A DNA stretch of 64,000 bases from Quillaja saponaria (GCA_029379385.1 CM055605.1:4871001-4935000), one strand, 5' to 3'. Counted from the first letter of the stretch, positions 38,663 to 62,076 are shown. The notes: a model not told the origin generated them from the letters alone. Translations and numbers: made by a program.

Positions 38663-41353
38663 GTTGCACTCCAGGTGAATTAGTGGGTAATTTTCTTTTA
38701 GTTTTACCATTAAACGACACCGTAGCTTGCCAAAATGGTGGCTTTCTTATTTTTTTCATGATTTCTTTTTTTAATTTTTTTTCCTAATTAAAATGCTTAA
38801 TGATGATAGGGTGTTGTCAGATCACGCTCATCATCGTCATTATGAGGTTGTTGGTAGCTAATGCTCTAGAAGCTGCTAATTTATTTATTTTTTTAATTTG
38901 TTTTGTTTAATTAACATTGATTTTAATGATTAAATCTGAACCGTCAATTTAGACAAAGTTATATCAAAGTCAGATCAGATGGATAATAACTTTGGTGATT
39001 TGGCTTTGGGTCCCACCCAATGAGTTTTGATGAAGCTAGACTTTGTTAAAATTGAAGGATGGCATTTGACTTTTGCATTACGTGGATGTGTATTGTGGAC
39101 TAGAAAATGAGATGACGTATATCACGCTGCATGCTGAGCAAAACTTGTATATTATTTTTTAATTAATATTAACATATTAGAAGTATATTCAAATTATTAT
39201 TTTTCATAAATAAATAAGAGAGTGATACATATTATTAATATCAATCACTTTCTTTACAAATTATATTCTTTAAGTGGATTGATGTGTTATAATTCTATTT
39301 ACTAATAATATGTAAATTTATATACCAACAATAAAAATATAACTTACATAATAGAATATAAATCTCTCTATTTTTTTTAAAGTATGAATGGGTTATCTCT
39401 ACAAAGATATCATTTAATCCAATATCTCTAAACCACACTATTTTTTTTTCTTTTTTATTAATTGAATCAATTAAAATTTTGTTTAGTGTCCGTTCAAAGA
39501 TATTGAATTAAAAATAATAAGAAGAAAATCAATTGAAACTTTCTTTTGAATTATTACTTAAATTAAGATAAATATTAAAGAATATTATATGACTAATTAA
39601 ATTAAATTTCACCAATACATGAAGGTTGTGGTCAAGAAATTATGCTCACATTATTGATTTTCTGGGTTCAAATTTTATAGAGAGTAAAATCTTAAAAATT
39701 TTAGTTTCTATGTGAATGACCTGTTTTTGATAGGACAAATATGACTGACTTGTTGAATAAAAAAAATTAAAAAAATAAATAAATTTCACCAATTGCACCC
39801 ACAATTTGGTAATATAACACTTAGGGAATTTGGTCAATTATTCTTATTCACCAATGGCTTGCGAAGAATCCTAGGATGGATTGAAAAGTTAAGTCCTTCT
39901 CATTTTTCCATGGTCAATATATAAAATGCAACTCCTTGTCTTCCCATTTTGATGGCAGAAGATTTGCAGAATTGGTCCAACACAGTCATCATATTGTTAC
40001 CAATTAAGAGCTTACACTCATACTAATCATTTCACCATATACCACATTAATGTAAAAGATACATGCACATTTTTTATTGGAGGATTGGTTTTGAGTCCTT
40101 AGGACGGGAAAGGGGTGGGTTGGTGGTTGCCTTGGATAATCAGAAATTGCCCATGGTACCATTATTGTTCTTCATCATTCCAAGAATTAAAGAGTAGGTC
40201 CACATACACAAGTCCATAAAATGAAAATTTAGCTTTTGCTTCACGATTTCAATTATTCAATGTCATCAGCATGTCTCGTTCAATATCAATTTTTTTTTTT
40301 CCAGAACCCCATTTCCTTCTCTCTAATAAAAAACATAAAGGAGCCTCTTTCACTTATTTCTTGGAAGTACCTTCTGGCCTCAAACATACATACTTTATTG
40401 AACTTCCTTACATGCTTGTGAATAGATAGGAGCATTGAAGACTAGTTTGGAAGAAGTGTGACATGAATGTTTGAAGACTACAATCTGCAGAGTACCTCTG
40501 CTTCCATGCACCAATTCAAATGCAGATTAACATCATATATGATATCTAATTTTGAAATGCTTGCTATGTAATTTAAGCCTTCGATTTATGACTGATATAT
40601 CTTCCAACACCATATTTTATATATACTACAATAGTGTGTATGTTCATTGTTCATCCTGTGTGTCCTATTCAGCTCTGATAAAAATTTCCAGTCAACCAAG
40701 TACTTAGCTTGTCCCAGGAGATGGCTGATAATGATATGTACCTTGGCCACAAGGTTAGTTCTGAATCATGCACACATGACAGGTACTAGCTTTGTGGAAA
40801 AGTCTCACTCAATGATCAAGGCTTGTGTTGTTTTCAAGCGATACTTTACGCTAACTGATCATGATCATGATATTTATCTTTAGAGGAGTAATATCCACAA
40901 GAAGTATGTGGTAGCTTGTAAGCGTGCTGTTAGTAAAAGCCACATACAGAAAAAGTTAGAAATCCACAGAATTATTTCAGTGTTACCTGAAATACTTGTT
41001 TCTTTCAATAATTATGTCTTGGTGTTTTTGCCATATACAAAGTTTAAACTATTGGGTGAAAATTAACATTATGTTTCAAATTTCAATCTCTTACTAGTGC
41101 TTTTGTGACTGGGTGGAGGTAAAGATCAAATTCTAGATAAGAAACTGTCAACACAAGAATAGTAGTTCATAGCAACTGAACTAGTTAAAAACTTCAACCT
41201 GAGAGAAGTGATTCACAAAACCAAGTCAAGTATTATGTTCAGTTTGTTGCTGTTTGATTGTTTTATAATCACAATTAGTCGAGATCTCTGAGAACACTTC
41301 TCCAGTACTAAATCACAACTAAATATTTAGATTGTAATGACTAAGAACTCGTA

Positions 41354-41387
<34 letters not shown>

Positions 41388-41665
41388 CTGTACATGGTTT
41401 TTTTAGGGGTTACAGAAATGTCTAATGGGTCTTGAGCTACATAGTAGAGGGTAGTTCTCCGCATTTCTCATGAATCCAACCTTCCATGAGCTTGATAGGA
41501 TTTGGAACTAACACCTTTAAGTTTGAAGTATCAAGTTTCAACCACTTGAGGATCTTCTTATGGACAGTAGCATACACATGCTAGCTGCTACTATTCAGAA
41601 ACTATACAGAGTACATATCCAACAAAGTGACTACCAGAGAGTAGGACATCGGCCTTCTCCAAAAT
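38663..41665. other. Intergenic region between FQR1 and the BURP pair
   Basis: AT-rich sequence with no supported gene. It contains a mixed TA/TG microsatellite at about 41350-41388. The open frames at 40236-40421 and 40647-40883 have no family motif. Confidence 0.5.
41350..41388 (+). repeat. Compound (TA)n(TG)n microsatellite
   Basis: About six TA units are followed directly by about ten TG units. This is a typical length-polymorphic simple repeat. Confidence 0.9.
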
Positions 41666-43094
41666 TTAGTTAGGAACCCAGATAAGGGATTCAGGAAGAA
41701 GGAAATGGCAGACAGGAACAGTTCCTGGCTTAACTTGAAGTTCCTGAAAAGCCAGGTGCTTCACGTTCCAATTATCTGTATTAGTGTGACAAACAGCGAC
41801 TGCTTTGGCCTTTGTCCCATCAGCAGCCACCAATGGAACCGTATAAACATTTGTTGCCCCAACTTCATGGCAATAAAACACAGCATATGCATAATTCATT
41901 TTGTGACACACCACTGCTCTGTCTTTGACTCTTTGCACTCCCTTCACAATGTTATGCTGCTGCTTCTTAGTTTCCTTCTCAATCTCAGTTGTGAGAACTC
42001 GGACGTTCTTCCCCAGCCTTTGAAACAGTATAATCAACTAGTGATTTTAAGGATGTTGCACAGTACTTGTCTTCTCCTTTAATGCCAGGTTTCTCACACA
42101 CCTCAACCTGTAAATTTCAGTTTTTCTGCTTCCACTGATTCAGGTTCCACAGAGAACTTCTTGAAAATTTCGGGTAACTTGTCACTTGAAAATGGAATGG
42201 ACTGTGCCACTTTATGAGGTAAAAAAGTGGCTCCATTTTTGGTCTTGGTGAAAAGCAACTTCATTTTTTTTGCCAGGATACAGGTCTTTTTCAAAGAAGA
42301 AATTAGTCTGGTTCAGCAATTCTTTTAGTTTTTCTTTGGGGATACTGGTTGCACTGGCTGCATCATTGTATGGAAGTTCCACCAAATTCGTGTCCAAATT
42401 ATTCGTGTGAGTAATTTTGGCGCCTACAAGTTTTTGAATTTTCAATCATAGTTAACCATTCAAATCCAAAAGCCAAAAACTAATTTAAGGAAAATTATGC
42501 TCAATGATTAAAATGACCAAAAATTGAACCTTGGTATCATTCTATTGCCAAGCATGATGAAATATAAAGGATAGTATAATAGATTCTGAAGTACCCATAA
42601 GAAAAAATTTCCTTGTAAGGGTGGATATACATGATGACAACTTCATGTGCAAAACGTGATTCTTTCAAGTTTAAAGTTTAGCTCAGATTCGTCCAAATCT
42701 TTAAATTCAAAGATAACTGTCCTGCAGAAATTGTAACAGTATGATAATTGACGGTAATAGAACTAACCAGGCTGTATAAGATAACGCAAAGTTTCCGGCA
42801 TAGGAGTGTTGGGCAAAATGGATTTCCAATAAGCTTCAGCAGGTGAAGAAGCATGGCTTCCTACTAGCACAAGCTGCAACAAAAATTTTATTACACATAA
42901 GTTCAAACGTTCATGTCATAGATGCATTTTGTCAGTCAGTTGTTTTGCACATAAAGAACTTGTGGCATCAGTATTAGGCGTAAGAATATATAACTCAAGA
43001 CAGTATAAGGCTACATATATTTTTTTGGAAAGAGCACGTGAAGGCTTACACAGAAACAGAGGAAAGCAAATAGGGCATGGTGAAGAAACTCCAT
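41666..43094 (-). pseudogene. BURP-domain protein pseudogene (RD22/USP-like)
   Basis: This is a broken tandem copy of the BURP gene at 46598-48061. The same three-exon layout is visible: 43050-43094 (signal peptide MEFLHHALFAFLCFC), 42768-42873 (LVLVGSHASSPAEAYWKS), and 41666-42423. Three single-base insertions break exon 3. One is in the A-run near 42270, after PGKK. One is near 42110, in the codons after EKLKFT. One is near 42020, where SKLGKN becomes SKAGEE. The first leads to an early stop (HFFTS). Together they add three bases, so the C-terminal CH motif region (CHKMNYAYAVFYCH...CHFLLPESLIW) is back in the original frame. Splice sites still look intact, so a transcript may be made. The three-insertion pattern makes a functional protein very unlikely. 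Confidence 0.85.
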
Positions 43095-43697
43095 ATTCAA
43101 TTTGTGATGAGTAGAAACAACTCTTTATGAAGAAAAGAGTGGAGTGTGTCGCCTTATAAAGTGAAAATTTTGAGCTACTGTATATTTGCCCTTTCTCAAA
43201 AAATCAGTACCTTGTGGTATTGATTTTTGGTCTTTTTATTTTTCCCCCCAATAATTTCTAGTTTCAAGACATAAACTTGAGTGGGTGAGGAACAGAGAGA
43301 GACTGATAGAGAAGAATTTGTAATATAGTGAGTCATTGATTGAAAGAGTAGAGTTAAACTAGATGTGAGACAAAACTAATAAATTGGTCATGATGCTATC
43401 AATTTGATAATTAAAAAGTTCAATTTTTTAATTTGTAATATAGTTAATTTGTTAGATTTGATAACTAATTTAAATGAATTATGATTATTTGTTAATTATG
43501 ACTAAAATAAGGTGATTATATGTTATTGAAAAATTAAATTACAATCACTATAAGTTTTTTAATAAGTTTTCTTATTTTCACATCTTTTATATTTATTTTT
43601 TATGAAACTAAATTCTTTATATTAATTCAATTTTAGCATAGATAAATAATATTGAATCATTCAAATTTTATTTATTTTTCTTATTTATAGAAATTAT

Positions 43698-44211
43698 ACA
43701 AGTTATTGTTTCAATTTGCATTTTAATAAAATATTTTCACCAAAATTTTTATTTTCTTATTGTTGTATTACATATTAAAGAATATAATTGCTAGAAATAA
43801 AAAGATAAAAGAAGAAACAAGAGATAAAAAGTGACAGACATACAATAAAAAAATAAAAATTATAATAAAGATAGTTTAGTTTTTTCTAAATTAATTTGTT
43901 AGATTTTATAACTAATTTGGATGATTAAAGATTATTTATTAATGGTGACTCAATGAGAGGGTTATGTGCTTAATTTGATAATTCAAGAAGTTAATGCAAA
44001 ACGAGTAAAAGTTTATGAGGTAAGAACTAGAAATCACTCAAAGTTTTGAAAACGAAATAAAGACAATAGATCTTCATATAGAAGTGGCAACAAGAGGTGA
44101 TAACAGACTAAATAGATTTACAACTGATAACATTTGGTAATAAAATCCGCTACAGTGTTGGATGTGCTTCAATCATCCTAAGAATATCTAGGATAGTTTC
44201 CACTTGGTAAA
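43698..44211 (+). repeat. Direct repeat, copy 1 (~0.5 kb)
   Basis: This segment matches 45102-45625 along its length, including the shared stretches GCTAGAAATAAAAAGATAAA and CCGCTACAGTGTTGGATGTG. Offset is about 1.4 kb, with small insertions and deletions between copies. No coding potential or terminal inverted repeats are visible, so it is probably a local segmental duplication. Confidence 0.8.
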
Positions 44212-45101
44212 ATTGCTATCAACACCTAGATTGATTTGAAGCAGAAGTTGATAACCGTTGTAATATTAACTGCACTTGAAATCCACACAATTCAGGGATT
44301 GGTTAAACATCTGCATAAAATTGGTCTTTCAACAATTTAAAAAGAAGGTACAAATCTTCTTACTGACTTATATACTTCACCAGATTTTTGTGATTCAGTG
44401 TAAACTTGAGAAAGTTCTACTCTATCATATTAAATGATTTCTTCTCCAGCAGAAATTCTAAAAAGCTTACGACCTCTGTCACAGAGAATTTTCTCTCTTC
44501 ATAATTCTAAAATTATAAAATTAAAGACATAAAGAAAAATGTATAAACAAGCTAAATAAACAGTAAAATTAATCTTTTGGTCAAAGAATTTCACAAGAGA
44601 CTATTATGACTTAATATTGTGTTATGGTAGGATAACTTCTCGAAGAGACTCTTATGTTTTCAATCCTCTTACTCAACAATGGATTTGGACTACTTTGCTC
44701 CACACCAAATTCCAATGTCTTCTAGCGTATGACTGTTGGCCTTCATCTATAACTATAATTATCAATGTCGCCAATCATGTTCATATATATTCGTTCATGA
44801 TGATGATGGTTATGACAAACCGTGACACCTTATTTAGATAATATTTTTTGTTCAATAATAAATGCCTAATTAAACTAAGATATACCCCAAGTCTTGAATG
44901 ACAATTTTTTTGTCCAGCTACTGTGTTCACTAACAAATCAGCCCATATCCACCAAAATGAAAATTTAGTAAATAACCAAATATAGCCCATGGACAAAGGG
45001 TCACGTTGATATTTTTCTTACATCTCAATCCCCTCGGAGCCTAATACTAAAGCAATAGAAACATCAAAATAGAGATTTTAATACAAGTTATTTTCTTATT
45101 T

Positions 45102-45625
45102 ATACATGTTATTGTTTCAATTTGTATTTTAATAAAAATATTTTCATCAAAACTTTTATTTTCTTATTATTATATTACACATGAAAGAATATACTAAAAT
45201 AGAGATTTTAATTGCTAGAAATAAAAAGATAAAAGAAGAAACAAGAGATAGAAAGTGAAAGACATAAAAAAATAAAAAATTTATAATAAGGATAATTTAG
45301 TTTTTTTTAAATTAATTTGTTAGATTTTATAACTAATTTGGATGATTAAAGGTTATTTATTAATGATGACTCAATTGGGTTATGTGCTTATTTTGATAAT
45401 TCAAGGAGTTAATGCAAAACGGGTGAAAGTTTATGAGGTAAAAACTAGAAATCACTCAGTTTTGAAAACGAAATAAAGACAATAGATCTTCATAGAAGTG
45501 GCAACAAGAGGTGACAACAGGCTAAATAGATTTACAACTGATAACATTAAGTAATAAAATCCGCTACAGTGTTGGATGTGCTTCAATCATCCTAAGAATA
45601 TCTAGGATAGTTTCCACTTGGTAAA
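45102..45625 (+). repeat. Direct repeat, copy 2 (~0.5 kb)
   Basis: This is the partner of 43698-44211. It carries an extra stretch of about 16 bases (near 45195) that repeats local sequence at 45068-45084. Both copies end at the shared TTTCCACTTGGTAAA. Confidence 0.8.
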
Positions 45626-46597
45626 GCAATATTAAAGCAATAGAAACATCTTATCAACTCTACCATCATGGCATCATCTAGTAAATGAATCATCACTGAG
45701 ACATCTAACTCGATTTCTAATCTCTAATATTGAGAGAAACAACTGAAGTAAGACCTTCCTTCAAACCCTTAGTCATACTAAAGTGATACTGCTTAAACCA
45801 ACATTCTTTTAGTGGCCAATTTGACCGGGATTGGTGATAGCTGATCTGAATTTAATATAAACCATCCTAGCAGTGTGGGAAATTCCAACAACATTCACAA
45901 ATGTTTTGGGAATGGATAGGGTGTTATCATTTGTTAGAAAAAAAAAAAAAAAATAGCTCGGAAAATTTAGAAGAGATGTGTCAAGAATGGCGGCTCCTGA
46001 TTTTTAGCCACCGTTTGTTTGATTATGGGTAATCAAACTTGGCTGCTGTGAAAGCACCTACAATATAATGGCCTTTTATGTTGAGGCTGATGGTGTTGAA
46101 TTCCTGCTCATTCACCTCAAATTGCATCATATGAACCTGATTTATTCATTCTTACGTACTAAAATCTGTGGTTACCAGTACCATCTTTGTATAAACAAAT
46201 TGCAATGATACATCACTCTAGTTTCGTGTTAAAAAGGCTATATTGGAGAACCAACCAAATGATTAGCTTTCTCGAGGAGATTTGAAGTAAGCATTGAATT
46301 TTCAACCACTAATATAGTAAGAAACTGAATTTTCCCTACAAACCAAGTCCTAAAGTAGCAATTATTTTAATCGGACCCAACCATACATTATTATCAATCA
46401 GCATCAAATATACCAAGAAAAAAGATAAATATAAAACGTCAACGTACAGTAATGCCTTATTCTTCAACTCTCAAACCGTTAAACACTTGCTTCATTAATT
46501 AGGACTGTTATTACATTCATATGCTGCTAGCTAGCAATAATACATATCCAACACATTGATTACCATAGAGTAGGGACATTGAAGCCTTCTCAGAGAC

Positions 46598-48061
46598 TTA
46601 GTTAGGAACCCAGACAAGGGTGTCAGGGACAAGGAAATGGCAGACAGGAACGGTTCCTGGTTTAACTTGAAGTTCCTTAAAAGCCAGGTGCTTGGCATTC
46701 CAGTTAGCTGTGTTAAGGTGACAAACGGCTGCTGCTTTGGCCTTTGTGTCATCAGCAGCCACCAATGGAACCGAATAAACACTTGTTTCAGAAATTTCAT
46801 GGCAATAAAACACAGCATATGCGTAATTCAGTTTGTGACACACCACTGCTCTGTCTCCAACCTTCTGAACTCGCTTCACAACGTTATACTGCTGCTTCTT
46901 AGTTTCCTTTTCAACCTGAGTTATGAGAACCTGGACATTCTTCCCCAACTTTGAGACCGTATAATCAACTAATGATTCTAAAGATGTTGCACAGTACTTG
47001 TCTTCTCCCTTAATGCCAGGTTTCTCACACACCTCAACTGTGTACTTCAGTTTTTCTGCTTCCATTGACTCAGCATCCACAGAGAACTTACTGAAAATTT
47101 CTGGCAACTTGGTACTTGAAAATGGAATCGACTGTGCAACTTTATCAGGCAAAAAAGTGGCTTCATTTTTGGTCTTGGCGAAAAGCAACGTCATTTTTTT
47201 ACCAGGATGCAGGTCTTCTTCAAAGAAGAAATTAGTCTGGTTCAGCAATTCTTTGAGTTGTTCTTTGGGTATACTGACTGTACTGGCTGCATCATTGTAG
47301 GGCAGATCCACCAAACTCGAGTCTATATTAGACGTGTGAGTGATCTTCGCGTCTACATGTTATTGAATTTTCAATCAGAGTTAATCATTCAATCCAAAAA
47401 CCAAAAATAGTTCAAATTAAAGAAAATTATTTTCAATGATTAAAATTATCAAAAACTGAATCTTGGTATCATTCTATTTGCCAAGCATGCTGAAAATATA
47501 AAGGAGGGAATTACAGATTCTGATGTATCCCATAAGAAAGTCTTACTTGGAAGGCATGATAACCACTTCATGTGCAAAACATGATTCTGTGTGTGTAATG
47601 TTTAGTTCAGATTATCAAAAAACTTCCAGGTTGGCGGAAAGAAAACAAGAAGTGGTCGGGAAAGACATTTGTTGCTCTTATGACATATAATTCATGGTAA
47701 CAGTACTAACCAGGCTGTATAAGATAACGCATAGCTTCCGGTATTGGAGTATTGGGCAAAACAGATTTCCAATAAGCTTCAGCAGGTGAAGAAGCATGGC
47801 TTCCAACTAGCACAAGCTGCAACAAGAATTAAGTTCAAACATTCATGTCAAAGTTGCATTTTCTCAGCTAGTTCTTGCGCACAAAAGTAACTTATGATAT
47901 CCATAGCATTGGTATAAGGAAGAGCAAAAATACAACCATAAGTATATTATATATAGCATAGGAAAGATAATATAAAGCTTCACTTATATTGGATTAAAAA
48001 GAGCACATGAGCTTACACAGAAGCAAAGGAAAGCAAACAGGGCATGATGAAGAAACTCCAT
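46598..48061 (-). CDS. BURP-domain secreted protein (RD22/USP-like)
   Basis: Three exons (48017-48061, 47711-47816, 46598-47352) splice in frame to 301 residues. Residues 1-23, MEFLHHALFAFLCFCLVLVG plus SHA, form a signal peptide, so the protein enters the secretory pathway, probably to the cell wall. A short segment (SPAEAYWKSVLPNTPIPEAM) typical of BURP proteins follows, then a variable region without long repeats, then the BURP domain. Its signature is complete: CH-X10-CH-X25-CH-X25-CH-X8-W, running from CHKLNYAYAVFYCH to CHFLVPDTLVW, and the protein ends WVPN. BURP proteins include stress-induced RD22 and the polygalacturonase beta subunit; the exact role here is unknown. A TATAAATA box lies at 48134-48141. 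A broken copy lies 5 kb downstream. Confidence 0.93.
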
Positions 48062-48133
48062 ATTAAACTTAGTGATGAGTATAAACAACTCTTGGGATGG
48101 AATGGAATGGAAGGAGTGTAGTAGCTAGGTTGC

Positions 48134-48141
48134 TATTTATA
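48134..48141 (-). promoter_or_regulatory. TATA box of the intact BURP gene
   Basis: On the minus strand the sequence is TATAAATA, 73 bases upstream of the start codon. The pseudogene copy has a related TTTATAAGG at the matching distance. Confidence 0.6.
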
Positions 48142-49640
48142 GTGAGAATTTCAGCACTATTCTAAACTTGTCTTTGTCCAATTTATAAAAAGTGGGAAAA
48201 AAAGAAGAAGGAAAAATCAACTATACTTGGTCTTGGACTGATACAGAGGACCCACTTATTTTGTGTTCTTCCTCCTCCTTCTTCCTTCGAATGTCTTCAC
48301 AATGGAGTGAAAAGACCCAAGTGTTTACTTTGAAATTGTGGTGGTGATTATTGTCAAATTTGCAACTACACGTTTTATTATTAAAAGGAGGCTAAGGTTC
48401 CTATCACTGCCCAAAGTCACCCTTCAATGGAAAAAGTCATTATTTTTGAAAGGCGACGACTACGAAGACTCCAAGTCGACTACTTGATTAAATTTCAAAG
48501 AATACAGCAAAGAGTAGGACCAGAAGGATATAAGCTACCCAATATTTCCATGCTCTGTTTCTTGTGTTTTCTTTCCTCCCGGGATAATTGTTTTTGATCA
48601 AATCCACTTATTTAAACAGTTTCATATCACTACTACCTTTCACTAGTTTATGTCGGTAACTTTCAAAAGCAGTTGGTAATTCTCTATAACTTGCTTTATT
48701 GATGGGAAGCATTTAACAGACTTACAAAGTAGGTTGAAGTCACCGTATAAGAGATTAGAACGAATAACTTATTACTTAAGAGTTTAAATTTTTGAATGAA
48801 ATAATTTTTGAAATATATTGTGAGCGGACGGTCAGTTCAAATTTCATCATTCGCCATGAGTAGGATGTTATTAATAGGACTCTAAAATTTATCTACTAGT
48901 TTGAATACATTGGTCTAGGTCTCAAAGTGAATGGTTTCAAGGTGCCTTTGAATGTGTATATAAATTTGATATTATGGTTCATGCATTAGTCTAAAAGATT
49001 TTATTTCTTTATTTAGCTATCATTGGACCATCTAACTTAAAAGATTTGATGGAGAATGAAGACCCCATTATTATATCATTTTGTAATTGGAAATTTGAAT
49101 TTAATTGCCCTATTATTATAGGATTGATATTTTTATTATGGATTATAATTTATTAATTAGTGATTAGTGATTAGTGATAATAAACATGTATTTTTAGTTG
49201 CGATATTGATCATAATTGTAATTGTTTGATGATTGAGTTAGATACTAGACACTCACTGCTGACCTTAAAAATTGCTGCTTTTGAACTAACCTTAAAATTA
49301 CAAACTTTTCATGATACAAATTTTTGCTTATTTCAAATTACATAACCCTCATAAGAGTTATAGCTCTGAAATCTGAACTTACACTCTACATATAGCTTAC
49401 AATAAAATTAAGTCACTCCTTCCTCATCCAGCATAAGTAAAAAAAACTGTTTACATGCATATATCCAAGGATGGGAGCTGTTATTAGGTTCTGTAATAGC
49501 CTCTGGCTTAATTTACAAGAAAAATCAAAGGAAGAAAATCTGCATTTAACATTATATCACAAGTTGGCGGAGAGCGAAATACGAGGCGGCCACATGCATT
49601 GACAAAATAACATTCTGCAAAAGTTATGCAGCATGACATG
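48142..49640. other. Intergenic region between BURP and receptor-kinase clusters
   Basis: I see no gene, repeat array or transposon ends here. The left part should contain the promoter of the intact BURP gene, and the right end the 3' flank of receptor-kinase copy A. Confidence 0.5.
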
Positions 49641-49661
49641 TTTGACTTGATGGACTGATTC

Positions 49662-52971
<3,310 letters not shown>

Positions 52972-53076
52972 GTTGCAGATATAGAGACTAAATGAAAGGA
53001 ATCATCCAAAGGAAATAGGCAGTAAACCTCACGGAGTCTTGCTTTTTTTTTTCCAAGTACCCACACCCACAAGAAT

Positions 53077-53096
53077 GACCGTTGATGTCAACGGTG
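53077..53096. promoter_or_regulatory. Near-palindromic promoter element of copy A
   Basis: GACCGTTGATGTCAACGGTG lies 106 bases upstream of the annotated start of copy A. It differs at two positions from the perfect palindrome upstream of copy B, including the central CG, so the TGACGTCA core is lost here. Confidence 0.5.
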
Positions 53097-53949
53097 GGAA
53101 CTAATATCTGTCTATGGGATACCCTTGTCAACAAGGCAATAGCGGCCTGGATTCTGTGTAATAATAATCAAAGTATGCTTCTAGAAGTTGGTTCAAAGTC
53201 TTCTTTTTTTGTACATAATCAATCTCGCTGATTGGTGTACTGGACTACGCAACTTACCCAATGAGCCTTAGTAAAGTATGCATGATATCTTTTTGCCAAG
53301 TCAAGCTTGTTGAAAAATGAGGGCATAGTCTAAGAATTCCAACAACAACGGCAGCATTCAATTGCATAAATTTTTATAGGTCCACATCCACGTTCTTTAT
53401 TTAATTTTTACAATTTTCTTATTAGTGATAGAGACATCCATTGCTCTCTCAAACAATTAATAAGCTGCTCAAAACCCAGTAGTAATGAGAGTTTCAATAA
53501 CTCCATGCAAAAGATATAAGCAGCCAGAAACCACTTAAGTTCTGCTTCCAAGCACCAATCTGGTTTCAGATTAACTTGACATCTTCTAATCCTCAAATTT
53601 TTGCTAATGTAATTAAGCCAATGAGCTATTTCACCCAAAAGTCTACGCTTTTAGGTGAGATCCAAAAAAATGTTTTAATCTCTTAGATATCTATTTTTAT
53701 ATTTTGATACCTATACATTTTCATGTTCTTTTAGATTTTTCTGAGTTGCAGTGTTCTATTCCCATGCTTACTAGCTCTGCACCTTTCTTTTCTTTTTTCT
53801 TATTTCTTTGTTTGAACGTGAGCTTAGAGGATAACTACAAAAGAATATCACATAGCCTGAACTGAATATTGAGGTAAAAAGTAAAAAGCCGCTAAACTGA
53901 ACAGTAACATTCTGCATATTATGCAGTAGGAGACATATGAGTTTTTGAT

Positions 53950-54065
53950 TTTATTATCCAGCATCCAGTACAGTAATGCTTAAATCATTCACTGAAGTAG
54001 ATGCATTCTTAGATGAGGAAGAATCTCCATCATGATTACGTACAATCAAGAAACCTGGTTGTTTG
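53950..54065 (-). pseudogene. Orphan last-exon tail of an S-domain kinase
   Basis: Read on the minus strand, this encodes the C-terminal tail QPGFLIV..NHDGDSSSSKN and SVNDLSITVLDA, nearly identical to residues at the end of copy C (58384-58495). It is not joined to any kinase exons: just past AAACCTGGTTGTTTG the sequence changes to the 3' flank of copy B. It is the edge of the segment duplicated to create copies A and B. Its reading frame is no longer part of a gene. Confidence 0.85.
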
Positions 54066-54094
54066 ATTATCTTCGACAAGAAATGTACTGATTC

Positions 54095-57363
<3,269 letters not shown>

Positions 57364-58381
57364 CTGTCTCAGTCTGTCTCCTCTTTGCTACTGAGTTCAA
57401 GTTGCAGATATAGAGACTGAATGAACAGAATCATCCAAAGGTTATAGGCCGTAAACCTCATGGAGTCTAGCTGTTTTTTTCCAAGTACCACACCCACAAT
57501 AGTGACCGTTGACGTCAACGGTCTGCACTAATATTTGTCCATGGGTTGCCCTTGTCAACAAGGCCATGGTGGCCTTGATTCTGAGTACTAATGGTCAAAT
57601 TATGCTTCTAGAAGTTGGTTCAAAGTCTTCATAATCAATCTCACTGATTTGTGTAGTGGACCACTTGAAAGGCAACTTACCCACTGAGCCTTAGTAAAGT
57701 ATGCATGATATCTTTTTTCCAAGTCAATCTTGTGGAAATTGGCATCCCGTAGTCTAAGAATTCCAACAACCAACGGCCGTATTCAATTGCATAAATTTTT
57801 ATACAGATTTCTGGTCGACAACCACATTCTTTGTTTACATTTTTCTTGTTAGTGATAGTGATAGAGATGCCATTTGTTTCTTACACAACCAATAAGCTGC
57901 TCAAAACCCAGTAGTAATGAGAGTTTCATTGACTCCATGTAAAAGATGTAAGCAGCCAGAAACTACTTAAGTTTGCTTCCAAGTACCAATCTGGTTTAGA
58001 CTAACTTGACATCGTCCAATCCTCAAATGTTTGCTAATGTAATCAAGTCAACATTTCACCCAAAAGTTTAAGCTTTTAGGATGAGATCCAAAAAAATGTT
58101 TTAATCTCTTAAGAGATCTATATTTATATTTTGATACCTATACATTTTCATGTTCTTTTATATATTTCTAAGTTGCAGTGTTCTATTCCCATGCTTATTA
58201 GCTTTGAATTTTATTTTTTTTTCTTTTCTTATTTCTTTACTTGAACGTCAGCTTAGAGGACAACTACAAAAGAATATCACATAGCCTGAACTGAATATTG
58301 AGGATAAAAGTAAAAAATGGCTAAACTAGAGAGTAACATTCTGCATATTATGCAGTACGAGACACGAGTGTTTGTTTGTGA
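57364..58381. other. Copy B upstream / copy C downstream flank
   Basis: This intergenic segment is homologous to 52972-53949. It contains the promoter palindrome and no gene of its own. The homologous flanks show that the recent duplication included the whole intergenic space. Confidence 0.7.
57504..57523. promoter_or_regulatory. Perfect 20-bp palindrome in copy B promoter
   Basis: GACCGTTGACGTCAACGGTC is its own reverse complement. It lies about 140 bases upstream of the copy B start codon. The centre is TGACGTCA, the C-box/CRE bound by TGA-type bZIP factors, and TTGAC W-box cores face outward on both strands. Regulation by defence-related bZIP or WRKY factors is an inference. Confidence 0.6.

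Positions 58382-62076
<3,695 letters not shown>

Larger units (their letters stand above)
43095..46597. other. Intergenic region between BURP copies
   Basis: No gene is supported. The main content is a pair of direct repeats at about 43698-44211 and 45102-45625. The rest is AT-rich. The open frames at 44617-44841 and 44781-44996 overlap on opposite strands and show no motif. Confidence 0.5.

Noticed and set aside
39620..39690. Box B-like GGGTTCAAAT suggesting a tRNA gene or SINE
   Set aside because: No cloverleaf could be drawn and no convincing box A at the right distance.
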